Part shown: positions 48,840 to 61,869 of the stretch, piece after piece
Numbering within the stretch: position 1 is the first letter of the stretch
How the letters are laid out: each line of letters begins with the position of its first letter
From: Viscum album
Taxonomy: Eukaryota; Streptophyta; Magnoliopsida; Santalales; Viscaceae
Reading direction: 5' to 3'
NCBI GenBank assembly: GCA_963277665.1
Contig: OY728152.1
Location: 1,182,292,357-1,182,356,356, forward strand
DNA length: 64,000 nucleotides
The notes under the pieces: model-generated
What the model saw: the letters and a program-made list of their open reading frames with translations, nothing else
What the model was told of the DNA's origin: nothing
The model's database searches: none
Program-made: the position numbers and the translations under genes

Positions 48840-49570
48840 TTTGGCAACGAAGTGGCTACAAGGTGACGGATGCAGAAACGACAAAGGTCGCGCTACCCGC
48901 GTCTTCTGTGAATCGCGCCGCCCCCGCGGCGCTCTGGTGCTCTCGGCCGAACACCGCTGGTCCACGCCAGCCCGAACTGCACCAAACCGGCCTACTCGGC
49001 CGCCTCCTGGCTGCCGGACCACCTGAACATGGACTCCAATGCACCCTACCTACGGCTTGCCTTGCGCCTCGCCCACCAGCCCGCACCACGCGTGACCTGC
49101 ACCGGGCCTGCCTGTCGCCCCGTCGGCCTACCCAGGCCACCACCTGACCTACTCGGCCGCCTGCTGGCCTACCCAGCACTATCCGAGCTGAAATTACGGC
49201 CTACCCAGTGCCCTGCTCGGCCGCCAACTGACCTGCTCGGCCGCGCCCCAGTTCCCGGACGAACCGGTCAAGCCGCGCCTGCCTTCTAAGCTGACCTGCA
49301 GCGTCCCTCGTGGCTTCACTGGCCGATCCGACCGAGCCGCGCCTCACGTGGTGCTGGTCAAATCGGCCATGGCCTCCGGACCGAGACACCTATGTGGCGA
49401 CCTCCGGGCCGAACCACCCTCGTAATCTGCTGGGCCGGGTGTAGGGGACCAGGCCAAGCCTATCATGCTGGCCCACGCAATGGGTCGGGCCAGACCAAAT
49501 AGGTCTGACCGGGTCGACCTAGACCGGCCTGGGTCGGTGCGACCGGGTCAGACCAGACCCAGGCCCACTA
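48840..49570 (+). repeat. GC-rich island of gypsy 3' LTR
   Basis: Counterpart of 18890-19570, with repeated ctactcggccgcc and gcctacccag motifs. Long open frames on both strands reflect the scarcity of AT-rich stop codons and not coding. Confidence 0.75.
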
Positions 49571-49989
49571 CTAACCCTTTAATTCCATTGGCCGTATCTT
49601 TGGCACCAAATGACCATTTGACGAACCATCAGCGACACTGGTATTGTTGGAGCTTCACGGTCCTTTTGAGTATACCCCATCAGAGCTTGGGGTAAAGTCG
49701 AGATATGGTCATCTTGGATTGTGCATGAATCCAACCAGGCCCCCAGGGCTAAAAGGAAAATAACTAAGAGATCGAGCTTCCAATTGGCGCGCCATCTGTT
49801 GCGTTGAGACCTCTACGATGTCGCATACCTTTGGGATACTTCTACATGGGACTTCGTGACAGTTATAGTATCTACTAGTAGCTCGTAGAGCATATCCTTC
49901 TAGAGGTGAGTGGATAGAGTGTGGACACCTTGTAGCTGGATAAGACATGATGACTGCTGACCCATTGACTCGAAGTGATTTGGATGGCC

Positions 49990-50250
49990 CAGTGTGAAGC
50001 GTCTGGTTGTGAAGGCACACCCACATTGGAGGAGCACCTGGTTGTGGTGGCAGACCCGAGGTTCTCGATAGGAGGAGTACCTATGAAGGCTATGAGGGGG
50101 AGCGCCTAGTTATGGTGGCAGACCTATGGCGGGGAGTACATCTATGTGATGCAGTCGACCCTCGATACACGATAGGAGGAGGACCTCAGAAGTCCAAGGT
50201 TAGTGGGAAGTGCCTTGGGGTCGTAGTAGACCTACTGTTGTCAACAGAGG
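49990..50250 (+). repeat. Degenerate tandem repeat in gypsy 3' LTR
   Basis: Irregular 70-80 bp units with ataggaggagtacct and gcgcctagttatgg-type segments, matching 20003-20240. Confidence 0.6.
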
Positions 50251-50974
50251 AGTTCTCCAGCAGCCGTGGTTTTGAAAAAGTGAATTTAAATCCATGTTTG
50301 AGCTGAGTCAATAACATTTGTGTTTACCTCATGAATGAGATGAATTACATGATAACATAGGTATATGTATGAGAATATACCTAAGTGGGGTTACCTGTTG
50401 ATTTCATTCTTTTTGGTTTATCCATGTTGCATTTCTAAGACCTTGAGGGTCGCATGGTCCCTACTGATTATTGATATACTCACCCCTTCATGGGCTTTGC
50501 CCGCACCTCATTGTGTTGGTTACAGATGATGAACAGCGCTGACTGAGGTTGAGTGGACAGTACTGGACAGTACCCGGAGGTGGACCACATAGAGTGACGG
50601 TACACGAAGGAGACAGACAGACGTGGAGTTCCGTGGAGTGTTTCTGTACCTTCCCTTTAGGTAGGACTTCTCGGTAGACAATCCGGTAGCTGTTTACATT
50701 GCATCAGTTGTACTTGTTTTCAGTTTCCATGTACTTTACAGTTAGTCTTGTATTTCTGAACCCTTTACTTTTCAGTATTCTTTTTTGTATACATTTTTTA
50801 CTTAGTGTGTGCTTCGAGTTTGTACTCTGATTGTGTGTGATTACAATTTATGAAGGCAATGCCTTCCCAGCTTAGGTATTTACGCATTTGGTGCTAATCG
50901 CCTACCCCTAGCCTATTGAAGGCGGGCTTGGGTAGTCACGGCATGGGCCCCAGGGGATGGGTCATGACACTATA

Positions 50975-53900
50975 TATGTTCAATGAAATTCATTGTAGTC
51001 ATTTTATAATAAAATTAGCTTGGTAAAATTATAATGATCTTTTAACCCTCTTGTACTCACCTTCTAGTCACATTATCAAATTTGAATAAATCTTAATTTT
51101 ACCACTTTTATGAGTTTAATTTCAAAATATCGATAGACATGGTTGAAATCATTATATAAAATTTGGATAAATAAGATGAAAATAATTTTTGGTGAATAGT
51201 AACCTTTGACATTTGTTTACCATGGTTAAAAGTAAATTGGGTAATTAACGGTAAAAATGATATTATAATTACTTTAACACATGACCTAAATCTATTGAAT
51301 AGGTATAATTCGACCAAAAATATCCTTATGAATAAAATATGACCCCCTTTGGTCCACTTGGATAAGATTATGATATTTATAATTATTTTATTTAATGAAG
51401 AGTTGAAAGACTTAAATTCAATGTTTATTAACTAAACCATTTTAATGTATTTTGATTCATAATATATATTAGACAATAAATATTAATTATAAAGATAAAA
51501 TTTTTTCCTATATCATGGTATTTTATTTATAATTTTTAGAAATGAAATAAATAAATTTATTTATGACACAATGATGATGCAGTAATTAACTTATTAAAGA
51601 ATGAATCAAATAAATGGTATTATAAATATTAAAGTAAATATAATTTCAATGTTTTTATGAAATACAATAATTTTCTAGTTGAATATTACATGTTAGGATT
51701 TATACAATGTATTTGGTTCTATGTAACCATGTTGTGATGAGTTTTACAGAAACCAAATACTAAATAGTGTCAAAATTCACATAAAAGAGTTTTTAAAACA
51801 AATATTAAATTATTAAATTATATGATAGTCCTAAAAATCTAAGGTTCTACCAAATAACTTATATAATAATTTTTATGTCAGTAATGAACCACTTTATGTT
51901 CTCTTGGAATTTTATAATATTATTATTGACCATATAATTTAAAATTCCAGAAAGACATGGTAAATGTAAAACTAATTAACTAAGAGTTAAATCTAAAAGG
52001 TAAATGTTAATATGATAACCTAACCTCTATAAAACCTATTTTTTGAGATTTATTTTACCCATTTCTATCTTACCCTGTAAATAATTCATTTTTGAGCCAT
52101 TAGAAACTGAAAATGATTTTATTATGAATTAATATTTCATGATTTTGCAAAAGTTACCCTCACCCCTCTTACAAAAGGGAACTTCCCATTCAATTAATTT
52201 CACACCTCCAAAGACTTTTGGCTCATACAACCCCTACCCAAATATCCTCCCTTCATCCTAGAGACCTTCATTTGGTCAGAAAGCCAGCCTATGAAGCCCT
52301 TTAGATCAAATCAAAAGGAATAATTGAAGAAGAGGTAAATATTTAATCACCTCTTTAATGTTCTTTTCTTCTTAAACATCATCTTTCTTGGTTGTTTCTA
52401 TTCTAAGATAAAAACTCCAGTATCTTATATAAACTGTGATGTTATTATAAAAATAGTACAACCATTTTCATTACTCTACCCATTCTTTAAATGACAAAGT
52501 CACCATACATATGTATGTAAGGATTACCGTCTCCAAGTCATGGTGTTGTTTGTTATTAAAATGCTTTATTATTTGGATGTATATTATAAAGAGTATAACT
52601 GATGTAAATAATTGATATAAAATTTTATTGATTCTTCATATATGATATATGATAAAATTACATATTATTTCACCATCAATATAACGATATTCTCACTCCT
52701 GTATACATACGGATAACCGTCTCCACGACGAGATGAGATTCATTTCCACGTTCACTATTCGAAGATGATTATAAAAATTTATATCATTAATAAGTATGTA
52801 ATATATGAAATAATAATTATACTGGGTATATAGATAGATATATATATATATATATGTACTTACATATATCTTGTTCACTTGGTTTCGTTCGATACGATAT
52901 GAAAACTGAAACAACATTTATGCGTACGTACGACCTACTATCTCCATAAACAGTGTTTTCTATTTCATATATATGTCTAATTTAAATATTTATATTCTAA
53001 ATATATATTATATATAAATCATGTTTTATATTCTGGATGTATTTAAATCATGATCTAAGTCATACAATCAAGAGTAACAAGTTAAAACACATACGATAAA
53101 GAAAGTTATTATTACGGGAAATATTAATTTAACTTGAAAATTGCTATTAAATGGGGTGTATAAGGTCATAAATGAATCATTTATGATATCAAAAATATTA
53201 ATATGGTTTTTTAATAATTTATTAACATACTACAATCTTTATATGGGAAGTTAAATTTACCCTCGAATAAAGGAAAGTACAATATAAGGGTTAATTTCAC
53301 AATCTCATTATTGTCCAAGGTTGTTTTTAAGTAAGTATATTCACGAAAATATTTATTATCCATGACCATGATTAACAAAAGTGTTTTAAGGGATTTTTTA
53401 GGTAATTGTTTACTAAAAAATCATTTTAAATGTTTTAAAAATTTATTATTCTAAATCATTCTCATTAATGTCCAGGTTTTCAAATTTTTTGTATGGATTT
53501 ATTTATATGGGCATGAATGTTTTTAAAATGTCAATTTCTTTCAAAAGATTACATGTGGTATGGGAAACTTTGATTAAACAATGTCTTTAAATGTCTTCCT
53601 TTCTAAATTGTGTGAGTTTTAAATGTTTTCAGGAAAAAGCGATATTTCGGTCAAAGTGTTTTACGAATCATTTTCATCTATGTCAACATACTTTGATGAA
53701 TTTTTAATCTTGTTTGAAGTTGATTTATTATGATAAAATTCATCCATATTTTATTTACGGTTTTTTGATATGTTTTTCTATTGATGTTTTATTTTAATAC
53801 CATTAATGGTTTATAGTTAAAATATTGACATTTTGTATGCTAGTTTTAATATGAATGTTTATGTTATGTTTAAACCTTTTCATATGAGGAATACATTAGA

Positions 53901-54539
53901 CATAGTATGTGACAGGTGGAGCCCACTATATATCCTCTATGCATCGGTAGGTATCATGAGACAAGCTAGTGTCTTGGTACAAGGTGTTGACAAAATCTTA
54001 TTTTTGGTCTTGGCACAAGGCCTTGACTATGTGGTTATGAAGTCTGTAAGTATGCATTCCATCATTATGATAGTGGCTATTGATATTTCATTGGATTATT
54101 GAACTAGTAGAATATAAATGTGAATAAGTAATTGGAATTATTTGATTTTATATTTTCCATATTATTCTGAAGTTTATGTTTAAAATGCTTATGTTTTTTT
54201 CTTTTACATTTCCTTAAATGGTTATGCATATTTATGAAATTTTATGTGAGTTTGTTATCCTTACTATGCATCTAAGCTCACCCCTTTCTATGTTTTATTT
54301 TCCCACGATTCCACAAAGTGTATTATGATTGATAATTAGGGTTATGTTAGGGGATTAATGGAATTATCAAAGGATCGTTGATGTTTTTCTATTATCTAAT
54401 GTGTAATGAAACGTTCAAGTATGTAATCTATTTTCCAATATTGTTAACTAATCTATATTTCAAGGCTTCATTCCTTATGATCATGCAAGAGTATTAAAAT
54501 AATTCACTAAATCTTAGAAGATGGGGTCGGGGAATTACA
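50975..54539 (+). repeat. LARD-A 3' LTR, part 2
   Basis: Resumes the LTR interrupted at 17699 and aligns with about 10875-14439. It ends atggggtcggggaattaca at 54539, a mutated form of the ggggtcggggcgttaca terminus, and is followed by TSD ttgat (54540-54544). It contains CGTACG boxes at 52501-52540, 52690-52730 and 52911-52950, partly decayed by C-to-T type changes. Confidence 0.85.
52501..52950 (+). repeat. Three CGTACG boxes in LARD-A 3' LTR
   Basis: Positions match the boxes of the 5' LTR (12411-12842). The accgtctcca half is best conserved in the first two boxes, the gcgtacgtacg half in the third. Confidence 0.7.
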
Positions 54540-54544
54540 TTGAT

Positions 54545-55173
54545 GGAATTTATGACCTCAACTAAATTTTTATGTGGGGATGATGAGACTTATTTTCTAC
54601 ACTTGTGTATCAATTACAATGGATGTCAGTTCCTCCAGAATCCAAAATGTAATCAATTAGTTTGATTCAAATTTTTATAATAATATATCTGTTTAAATTT
54701 GTGTATATATTATTTTAGTATGAAATTTTCATTTTGTTGAATTCCGAAAATATTATGAGCTTTCTCTTAATTATATCATATGAAGATTTGGATTCTATAT
54801 GATTTCACGATACATTATTCGTGACTTCCTGTTTTTAAATTCATAATGTCTCTAGGATTCCTCCCTATATTAGGAAATGTATGACGATGACGATTGATTC
54901 TTATAAACCCATCCTAGATAGCTTATCACCTCAGATTACTAGAATTATTGGATTAAAATGGTACCAAATGTTTCCCGGTTGATAGATTTCTTATGATCAC
55001 TAGATGCTTGCGACATCCTTGAAGTTGATGATGATAACTCTGATTTATTCCTATTATACGACCTATGATCATGTTGACACACCACTATTTCACTTACTAG
55101 ATATATCCACGACGATGTTATAGAGCGGATTAATAGTTGATGGCAAGTTTATCCTTAATTTATGTGAGAATTA

Positions 55174-55208
<35 letters not shown>

Positions 55209-56050
55209 GAAGGGTTGTCCAATTATCAATTCATTCAAATTACCATGACTTGGCAGCCTTTTAGACATAGACCTATAAATCCAAAATTGTATTGGAATAA
55301 GGAATTATATGATGTTTTCTATGTTCTACTAGTTACAGATTGAGCAGAATGTCGATGATGCTTTGGATCATACTCGATGAATTTCGTACATGATATCCAG
55401 TTATTAGATGTAATCATACAATATATTTAGTGCATGTGAGTACTGGTGAACCCTAGGACGAGTACATATATCACCATAGAATGACATAGCCTTCAGTGAT
55501 ATATTTTGGGGATAGATGAAGTAGGTTTATTTAGAAAAGGGAATGCATGTATCCCAAGAATGATTTTTTTTATAGAAATTATTTGCATAAATTTTTATTA
55601 TTTGTCATTAGAGTATTTCACATACACATAACCTAATTTTACTAGATTTATATAAGATTACATTGGTGGTTGTCATTGGAATTCCACAGTCCAACCCTTC
55701 TTGGTAAGCAATTTCACTTGGGTACCCAATTATGTATTCACTTGGTAAAATAAAAATTTTGGTTGTAGGCCTAAGGGATATATTTCATGATCAGGAATGT
55801 CATCATTCTTTGTATCAAGAGACTGTGATGAGTTATTTTGTGATGCCTACATGTATTTTTTTTGTTTACTACTTTTCCCTTGACATAAGATGGAACATTT
55901 ATGTCATAAAATTATATAATTGTTTAACATCATTATGTATAATGTTAAATTAATATTTATTTCAATCCTTCTAACTGTGATATAAAGGAATAGTCTTTTC
56001 ATACACACCCTAGTCCCGTGGTACAAGTTGGGTGCCAATGGAAATTAGGG
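54545..56050 (+). repeat. Ancient diverged direct repeat, right copy, part 2
   Basis: Continues 8020-9992 after LARD-A. Matches the left copy collinearly: about 54900-55060 with 3260-3420, 55230-55350 with 3600-3700, 55405-55460 with 3750-3800 and about 56000-56040 with 4035-4075, with extra length in the last interval. Confidence 0.5.
55176..55206. repeat. (AT)n microsatellite
   Basis: About 31 bp of perfect alternating TA. The open frame across it (55137-55343) is a chance ORF with an Ile-Tyr repeat. Confidence 0.9.
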
Positions 56051-59000
56051 AGGCTCTCTTGAGGCCATTTGGAGACTTGAAATTATAACTTTTCATTGTA
56101 ACATGGGTGGGGAGTGACCATTTCTATCATTTCACACTCACATATCACATAATTAAAGGTTATGTAGTGTACTTTGTAAGTGGTTTCATACTGAGTTATG
56201 CACTCACTCCTTTCATTGGTGGACATTTCACATGGGAATATGAGTATACCATCACATGGTTACATTTGTACATTGGGATGAGACTTATGTTTTGAGAATC
56301 GAGAAGGATATGTCCAAATCTTGATTTTAGAATGAGGTATGGATAAATTTATTTTTATAGAGAATAATTATGTATTTTAATTGGTTTTTATTTTAATATA
56401 TCATCATCTCAGTGGTTGATCTGTCATGTATTCACCCATGTAGGCTTCATCTCATTTATTATAGATTTTTATATTTATTATTTTTCCATACATTGATGTG
56501 TATGATCCTCAATTATTTTATTTTTATTTGAACTCTCATACATGGTATATTTTTACCTCATTGTACCACCTTAGACCCACCATTTCTTATCAGCCACCTC
56601 TAACCTTTGAGGATTCATGCTTAAGGTCACTTGGTTCTATCTGTCTGGTTAATATTAATATTGATATCGGCTAAGACATAAAAATGTCACACTATGACCA
56701 TATACATTTTATTCTAACATTTGGGTCTCTATTGAATGCCTTATGATTTGATTTTTTAGAGATAAAGAACAAAACATCATTCAGATTATTTATATCTTTA
56801 AAATCATAAAAAATAAGAAAAAATAATATGTTTAAGAATAGGGAATTGTCTAGGACAAGTTCTTTAATAGATAAACATATTGTTATCTTTCTAACAAAAA
56901 TATATTATTTTAATTATATTTTTGGATACGTCAACAGTTTTTATAACATTCATGCATACATCATGTGACATCACTACTCTATGCCTCGGAAAAAAGTTAC
57001 CTTATTTAAATGTTGGATTATATATAATGTGGAATGTGGACACAACAATTCAGATATATATGTTTTATGGAGCACATGTAAGATTACTTCTATGTATTGC
57101 TTACCAAAAAATATTTTCAAGACGCCACTCTTTGAATAAATTTGTCAGTTTATGAATTCATATTTTTTTGTTAATGATATAATGTCCAGATATGATACAA
57201 TTTATTGATGAATAAATGAGGATTAATGTTTACACAAGTAACATATCTAAATGTGTTTTTAAATAAATTCAAAACGAATTTTTAGAGGGTATTCACAATA
57301 TATTTCATTTTATTTTATAGAAGTTGAAAATAGTGAAAAAATTCGAAAAACATTTAATGTGATATGTTGAAGGAGTTTTGGATAAAAAATAGAATTATAT
57401 GATATAATATATTGTTAGTTTAGACTATGTCTATAAAGATCTATTGAAAATGGGAAATTTGAGGAGATATTCCCAAAATTCCATACTCATATGATGAGAT
57501 ATCTCTATATTATAGGGGATTATAAGGTATATTGTATGGTATGAAATAGAAATTCCTTTCTACTTACTTAAGCTTGAAATACGTTATAACATGGAAATAA
57601 CCTATGGAAGTACTTTGTGAAAGAAAATGGAAGTATTAATCACTCTAATAGCCTATTTTTTGGAATGCATCTATTATTGATCATAAATATATATGAGTAG
57701 TCCAAAAAATCTATTAGGGTTTATAGTAGTTTAATCTGATAAATCCCTTATGTGTTAAGTCATATTTCATTACTATATCATTTTTAATCAAAATAAATTT
57801 ACCATAGGACATATAACATACATGTAAATGAAAGGGATATTATATTTGGATAAAATGAAAAAATAGTTACACATTCAATTAGTATATTATTTATACCATC
57901 ATTTTCACATAATTATTTTTCTTCTATGTAACATTTATGTTATTAATTCCTTAAAAAATTAAATAATTGGAAGGTCAATTTTGTACCCTACTATAATGAG
58001 AACACTGGTATCCTATTCCATTATTAAAAAAAAAATTTCTATGTAATGGACAAAATTTCACTGAAGGGACATAGATATTATCAATTTATTTAGTGTTGGA
58101 GGGTCATATGAAATAGAGACTTTTTTTTTTAAATTTTTTAACACTTTGAGTTCTCTAAGTTGGGAGATTTTCAGGAAAAACTATACCCTTATGAATTCCT
58201 CATTTATTATATTTCATTGGATATTCATAACTATGAATGTTTTCATTATTCCTTAGGAATTATATTATAATTAATGTATATCATGAATCACGTAGTTTGA
58301 CCTGTAAACGAAAAACAAGACAACATATTCTCATAGCAGAATAACATATGTTTCATCAATTATTAGTGATATGATACTAAATAAAAAAGGGAAGAAAGTA
58401 TTATCCCTTCTATATTAATGGGAGATAATAAATATTGGTCATTTATTTAAATAGAGTTATATGATTAAATCCATTCCAACAGTACATCATAGATGAGTAC
58501 ATTTTCGAAATTCCAATAAATATAAATCAATAACATAGGGAAATGAAAATATTTTGTTTAATTATTGATGATTAAGATAACGATATTGTATTTCACATTA
58601 GCAGAAATATTTTTATTATTATTGTTCAATTAACTTATTTCACTTTAGGTTCCTTAATGTGTCATTATACAACAATCTTAAACTATTTGTATGTTCACGG
58701 AATGGAATTGTGAAAGATGCAAAGTGGGTTTCACATTAAGTTTATTTTTAGTATTTGTAAATTAAAATGAATTTAATATTAAGAATGTATATTATTTTCA
58801 ACTTATAGAATACTAGTTATTCATATAAATGTGTTCATATAAATTCACTAATGATAAATTCATGCTTGTAATATCTCAAATTATGTTTATATATATATAT
58901 ATATATTTTATTCATAAGTTAATAATTAATTATTTATATATTAAATATATTATTTAATTTATTGATATAATTTTTATAATATTACATGAATATTAAAATA

Positions 59001-61869
59001 AATATTTATTTTCAATTTTGGTTAATATAATAATTATTCATTTATTAAATGAATGATGTTTAATTAAATTAATATATTATTATTCATGTATTGATAAATT
59101 CTAATGAGGATTGATGGGTAATTTTAATAGCATGATGGAAATGATATATATTATTAATATCCTTCAAATAAATATTTATTAATTTATTTACTAATTATAT
59201 TTAATATTTATAATGTTATTATTATTCTTATACACCAGGAATTGCATAAAATAAAAATTTTATAATGTTCCATTTTGGAAGGTGTTAAATATTATACATA
59301 ATTATAAATTAATATTTATATAATTTTTACCTATGAGAGTTGATGTCTGTAATGAAGAGACTCTTGAAAATAAACTTAAACCACAAGGAGAATAAAACCT
59401 CCTCCATCAATCTATAGAATATATACAAAAGAAGATATGGAAAATTTAGGATCGATGAAGAATGAAGTGATGCTCTAGGTTCTTCTATAGTAGGACAAAA
59501 TAAACCAAGAATATTTTTAGGTGATTAATAATTAAGGTGTTAATAGAATTATTGGAGACCTCACTTGGAGTATATACTACAATGAGATCAACACATAGAA
59601 TAAATTTAAAATTGAATGATAATTATTATCAAATTTGATGTAATTATTGATTTAAATTAGATATAAATTAAATGCGAGACAATCACTCTAAGATAATCAA
59701 TGGGCTTACAACTTTTTTCAATAATTTTTTGATTAATACTACTGAAAAACATAACAGTGAACCACCTAACAACATTGGATGCACTCGAAAACCATCATCC
59801 AGTATCTAGGAGATCATTTTCTAAATGATTATTAATTATTTTTTCATATCATCAATTTTCACATTTAGTTGTCAGTTTTTCATTTATAAAATTTTAATCT
59901 CAATACCTATGTCAAATTAATATCTTTTTCTATATCTTTATGGACACGAATAGGGCATAAATGCATTAAGAATAGTCAAATATACAATTCAGATTTCTCA
60001 ACATCACTAGATACATGATACATATAGACTACATGTAACAGTAAGTCATAACCAATTGACACATGGTCAGCCACACAATTAGAAGACCATAAAAACATAG
60101 GCATATCATGAGGATCGGTACAGAGTGTCGTTGAAGACCTCATATTGTTCACTTACCTGGTATGTTTTTTTGATCTGAATGATATAGAGTGTGACTAGTC
60201 TACCCATCTTATAAGCCGTATAATTTAACCAACTAAACTGTTGGAAGCCATGTGGTCGAACATGCGATTTCATTTCACACTGGGATTTGATCTCCTACCA
60301 AACTGATGTGACCTAACATGGAGAAGGTTTTATATATTTGGATATTAATATTGTTTAAAATTTTATAACCCACACAACAAACACTCAATGTATTTAATAA
60401 TATCATGTGCACCAACACACAAAAAATTATACATGAGATAAAAATTACCCGATGTGTAACATGTTGTACACACCATGTTGTTTCTGTCCATATGGACTAT
60501 GAATAACCAAATTCATTTTTTTGGAATGTTCTGTTGTTGTAAATTCATAATAATTATTACTATAATTTTTTAACTGCACCCCATAAAATGAATTTCATAC
60601 ACACTTTATATTTCATTATTATTAGATTATGTACAAGAATCATATATTTTTGAAATTCATTATGTTTATACAAGGTATATAAACTTTATGTCCTAACCTA
60701 CAGAACAACACAATATTTATATCGCATCTCACCGAGTTCTTGTACACGGTGTGTAGGTACACCATATATGAAAATGACCATACTTTATGAGAGTATTAAA
60801 ATGTGCATTTTGAAGTTCCATACTATGCATGTGTTAAATTGTAAAATTAGATTTAATCTGGTGATGTCAATATATTACATGTCCACTCCAATATAGATAT
60901 CATATATGAATTAAATTCCAATAACAGATTAATTTAATGTAGAAGGTACATTCTTACTATACCATCCTTTCACAGTGTGCACATAATTTTTTTGAATTAA
61001 TTTTTTTTATCAATTTTTTTTGAATAATATACATTGAGGGTGATATAATACCTCAACTGTTATTTAGAATGAATACTAAAATAATGAATTAATTAATTAG
61101 TTTTCTGACAAATTAATTAAATGAGAAAACTATTTTAATTTTAATGATGTGAAATGATTGTTAGAATGTCTAAATGTGTATTAATTTCATGTTTACTTTG
61201 ATAATGGGATTTAAGAGCAAAAATATTTTTGTGACATCCCAACTTGGGTGCCACACAATGATTCCCCAAGCTAGTAGGTCACATGACCTCATGCGTGCCT
61301 CACTATGTGTCAATGCATAACGACTTGCAATGATGGTCTAATAAGTAGGTCATGCGGAAGCTGTACACTCTTTTAACAAAGTAATACACCAGAAAATAAT
61401 AATAAAAAATTGAATAAGAATATATATAACCCTAAATAATACCAATATCTCTTGATAACCCAAGGAAGAGAATCAATATCTATTCTAAAAAAGAAAACCA
61501 TCCATGATGATGTACGTGTCAAGCGTGTAAAATGAAATCCAAAAATAAAGACACAGATGAATCCTATGGGGTCCCAAACCATTATTGGGTCCATAAACCA
61601 TTCTGCATCCACAAATCAACCATCTAACATAGGTCCTTTTCTGTTAACCTGCCCTACTAAAAATGTGTATTTGGGTACCAACTAGGCATCCCAAGTTGTG
61701 TGTGAGTGCAACTTAGTAGAACACCACTTCTGGTGTCTAAAATATCCATTAAATAAAATGTTTAAAAATTTATATAAATAATTAATTTAAATTCATTAGT
61801 AAAGAGTTTTCAAATTTTCAATTAATCTTTTTAAACCACATAGACCACCAGGTTTCTGAGGACACCAGT
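56051..61869. other. Gene-free AT-rich flank
   Basis: About 5.8 kb with no recognisable protein domain, RNA gene or clear element boundary. A (TA)n run lies at 58888-58908. Open frames up to 79 codons (for example 61373-61612, - strand) have no motif and unexceptional composition. A short palindrome, cccaacttggg, is at 61236-61246. The region is most likely very old retrotransposon sequence. Confidence 0.5.

Larger units (their letters stand above)
47643..50969 (+). repeat. Gypsy 3' LTR
   Basis: About 3327 bp, starting tataaagaccctgat and ending gtcatgaca. Roughly 80% identical to 17700-20980 by eye. Hairpin tandem repeat at 48041-48167, GC-rich island at 48840-49570, second tandem repeat at 49990-50250. 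Confidence 0.85.
17695..50974 (+). mobile_element. Ty3/gypsy chromovirus (Tekay/Del-like), degenerate, with two nested insertions
   Basis: The element proper is 17700-50969, with TSD ctata at 17695-17699 and 50970-50974. It has LTRs of about 3.3 kb, a tRNA-iMet PBS, gag, protease, RT, RNase H, integrase and chromodomain in the Ty3/gypsy order. Long LTRs and a C-terminal chromodomain after an integrase with the FHISQLRRYVxDPSH-type motif are features of the Tekay/Del chromovirus lineage. Without nested DNA it would be about 11.5 kb. All genes carry multiple stops. The LTRs differ at about 20% by eye, so it is old and inactive. It split the LARD-A 3' LTR and was later split by a copia element (23903) and by LARD-B (35855). 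Confidence 0.85.
9988..54544 (+). mobile_element. LARD-A: old non-autonomous large-LTR retrotransposon with nested insertions
   Basis: The element proper is 9993-54539, flanked by a perfect 5-bp TSD, ttgat, at 9988-9992 and 54540-54544. LTRs are 9993-14439 and 16814-17699 plus 50975-54539 (about 4447 and 4451 bp). The 3' LTR is split by the Ty3/gypsy element. The interior, 14440-16813, holds a primer-site relic, a decayed short gag with zinc-knuckle remains, a tRNA-like module and the trace of a pol C-terminus, and no other pol. It is homologous throughout to LARD-B (35855-46622), which lies in the opposite orientation. Its two LTRs differ at roughly one base in five by eye, so it is old. It fits the LARD class, meaning non-autonomous elements with LTRs of several kb. 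Confidence 0.85.

Noticed and set aside
61373..61612. 79-codon - strand frame with hydrophobic C-terminus
   Set aside because: Composition reflects AT-rich Phe/Leu/Ile codons. No homologue recognised and no promoter or neighbouring gene.
61232..61720. Possible LTR start (tgtgacatcccaacttggg) and a cccaagttg echo near 61692
   Set aside because: No TSD, PBS or partner LTR could be found. The similarity is a short palindrome-like motif.
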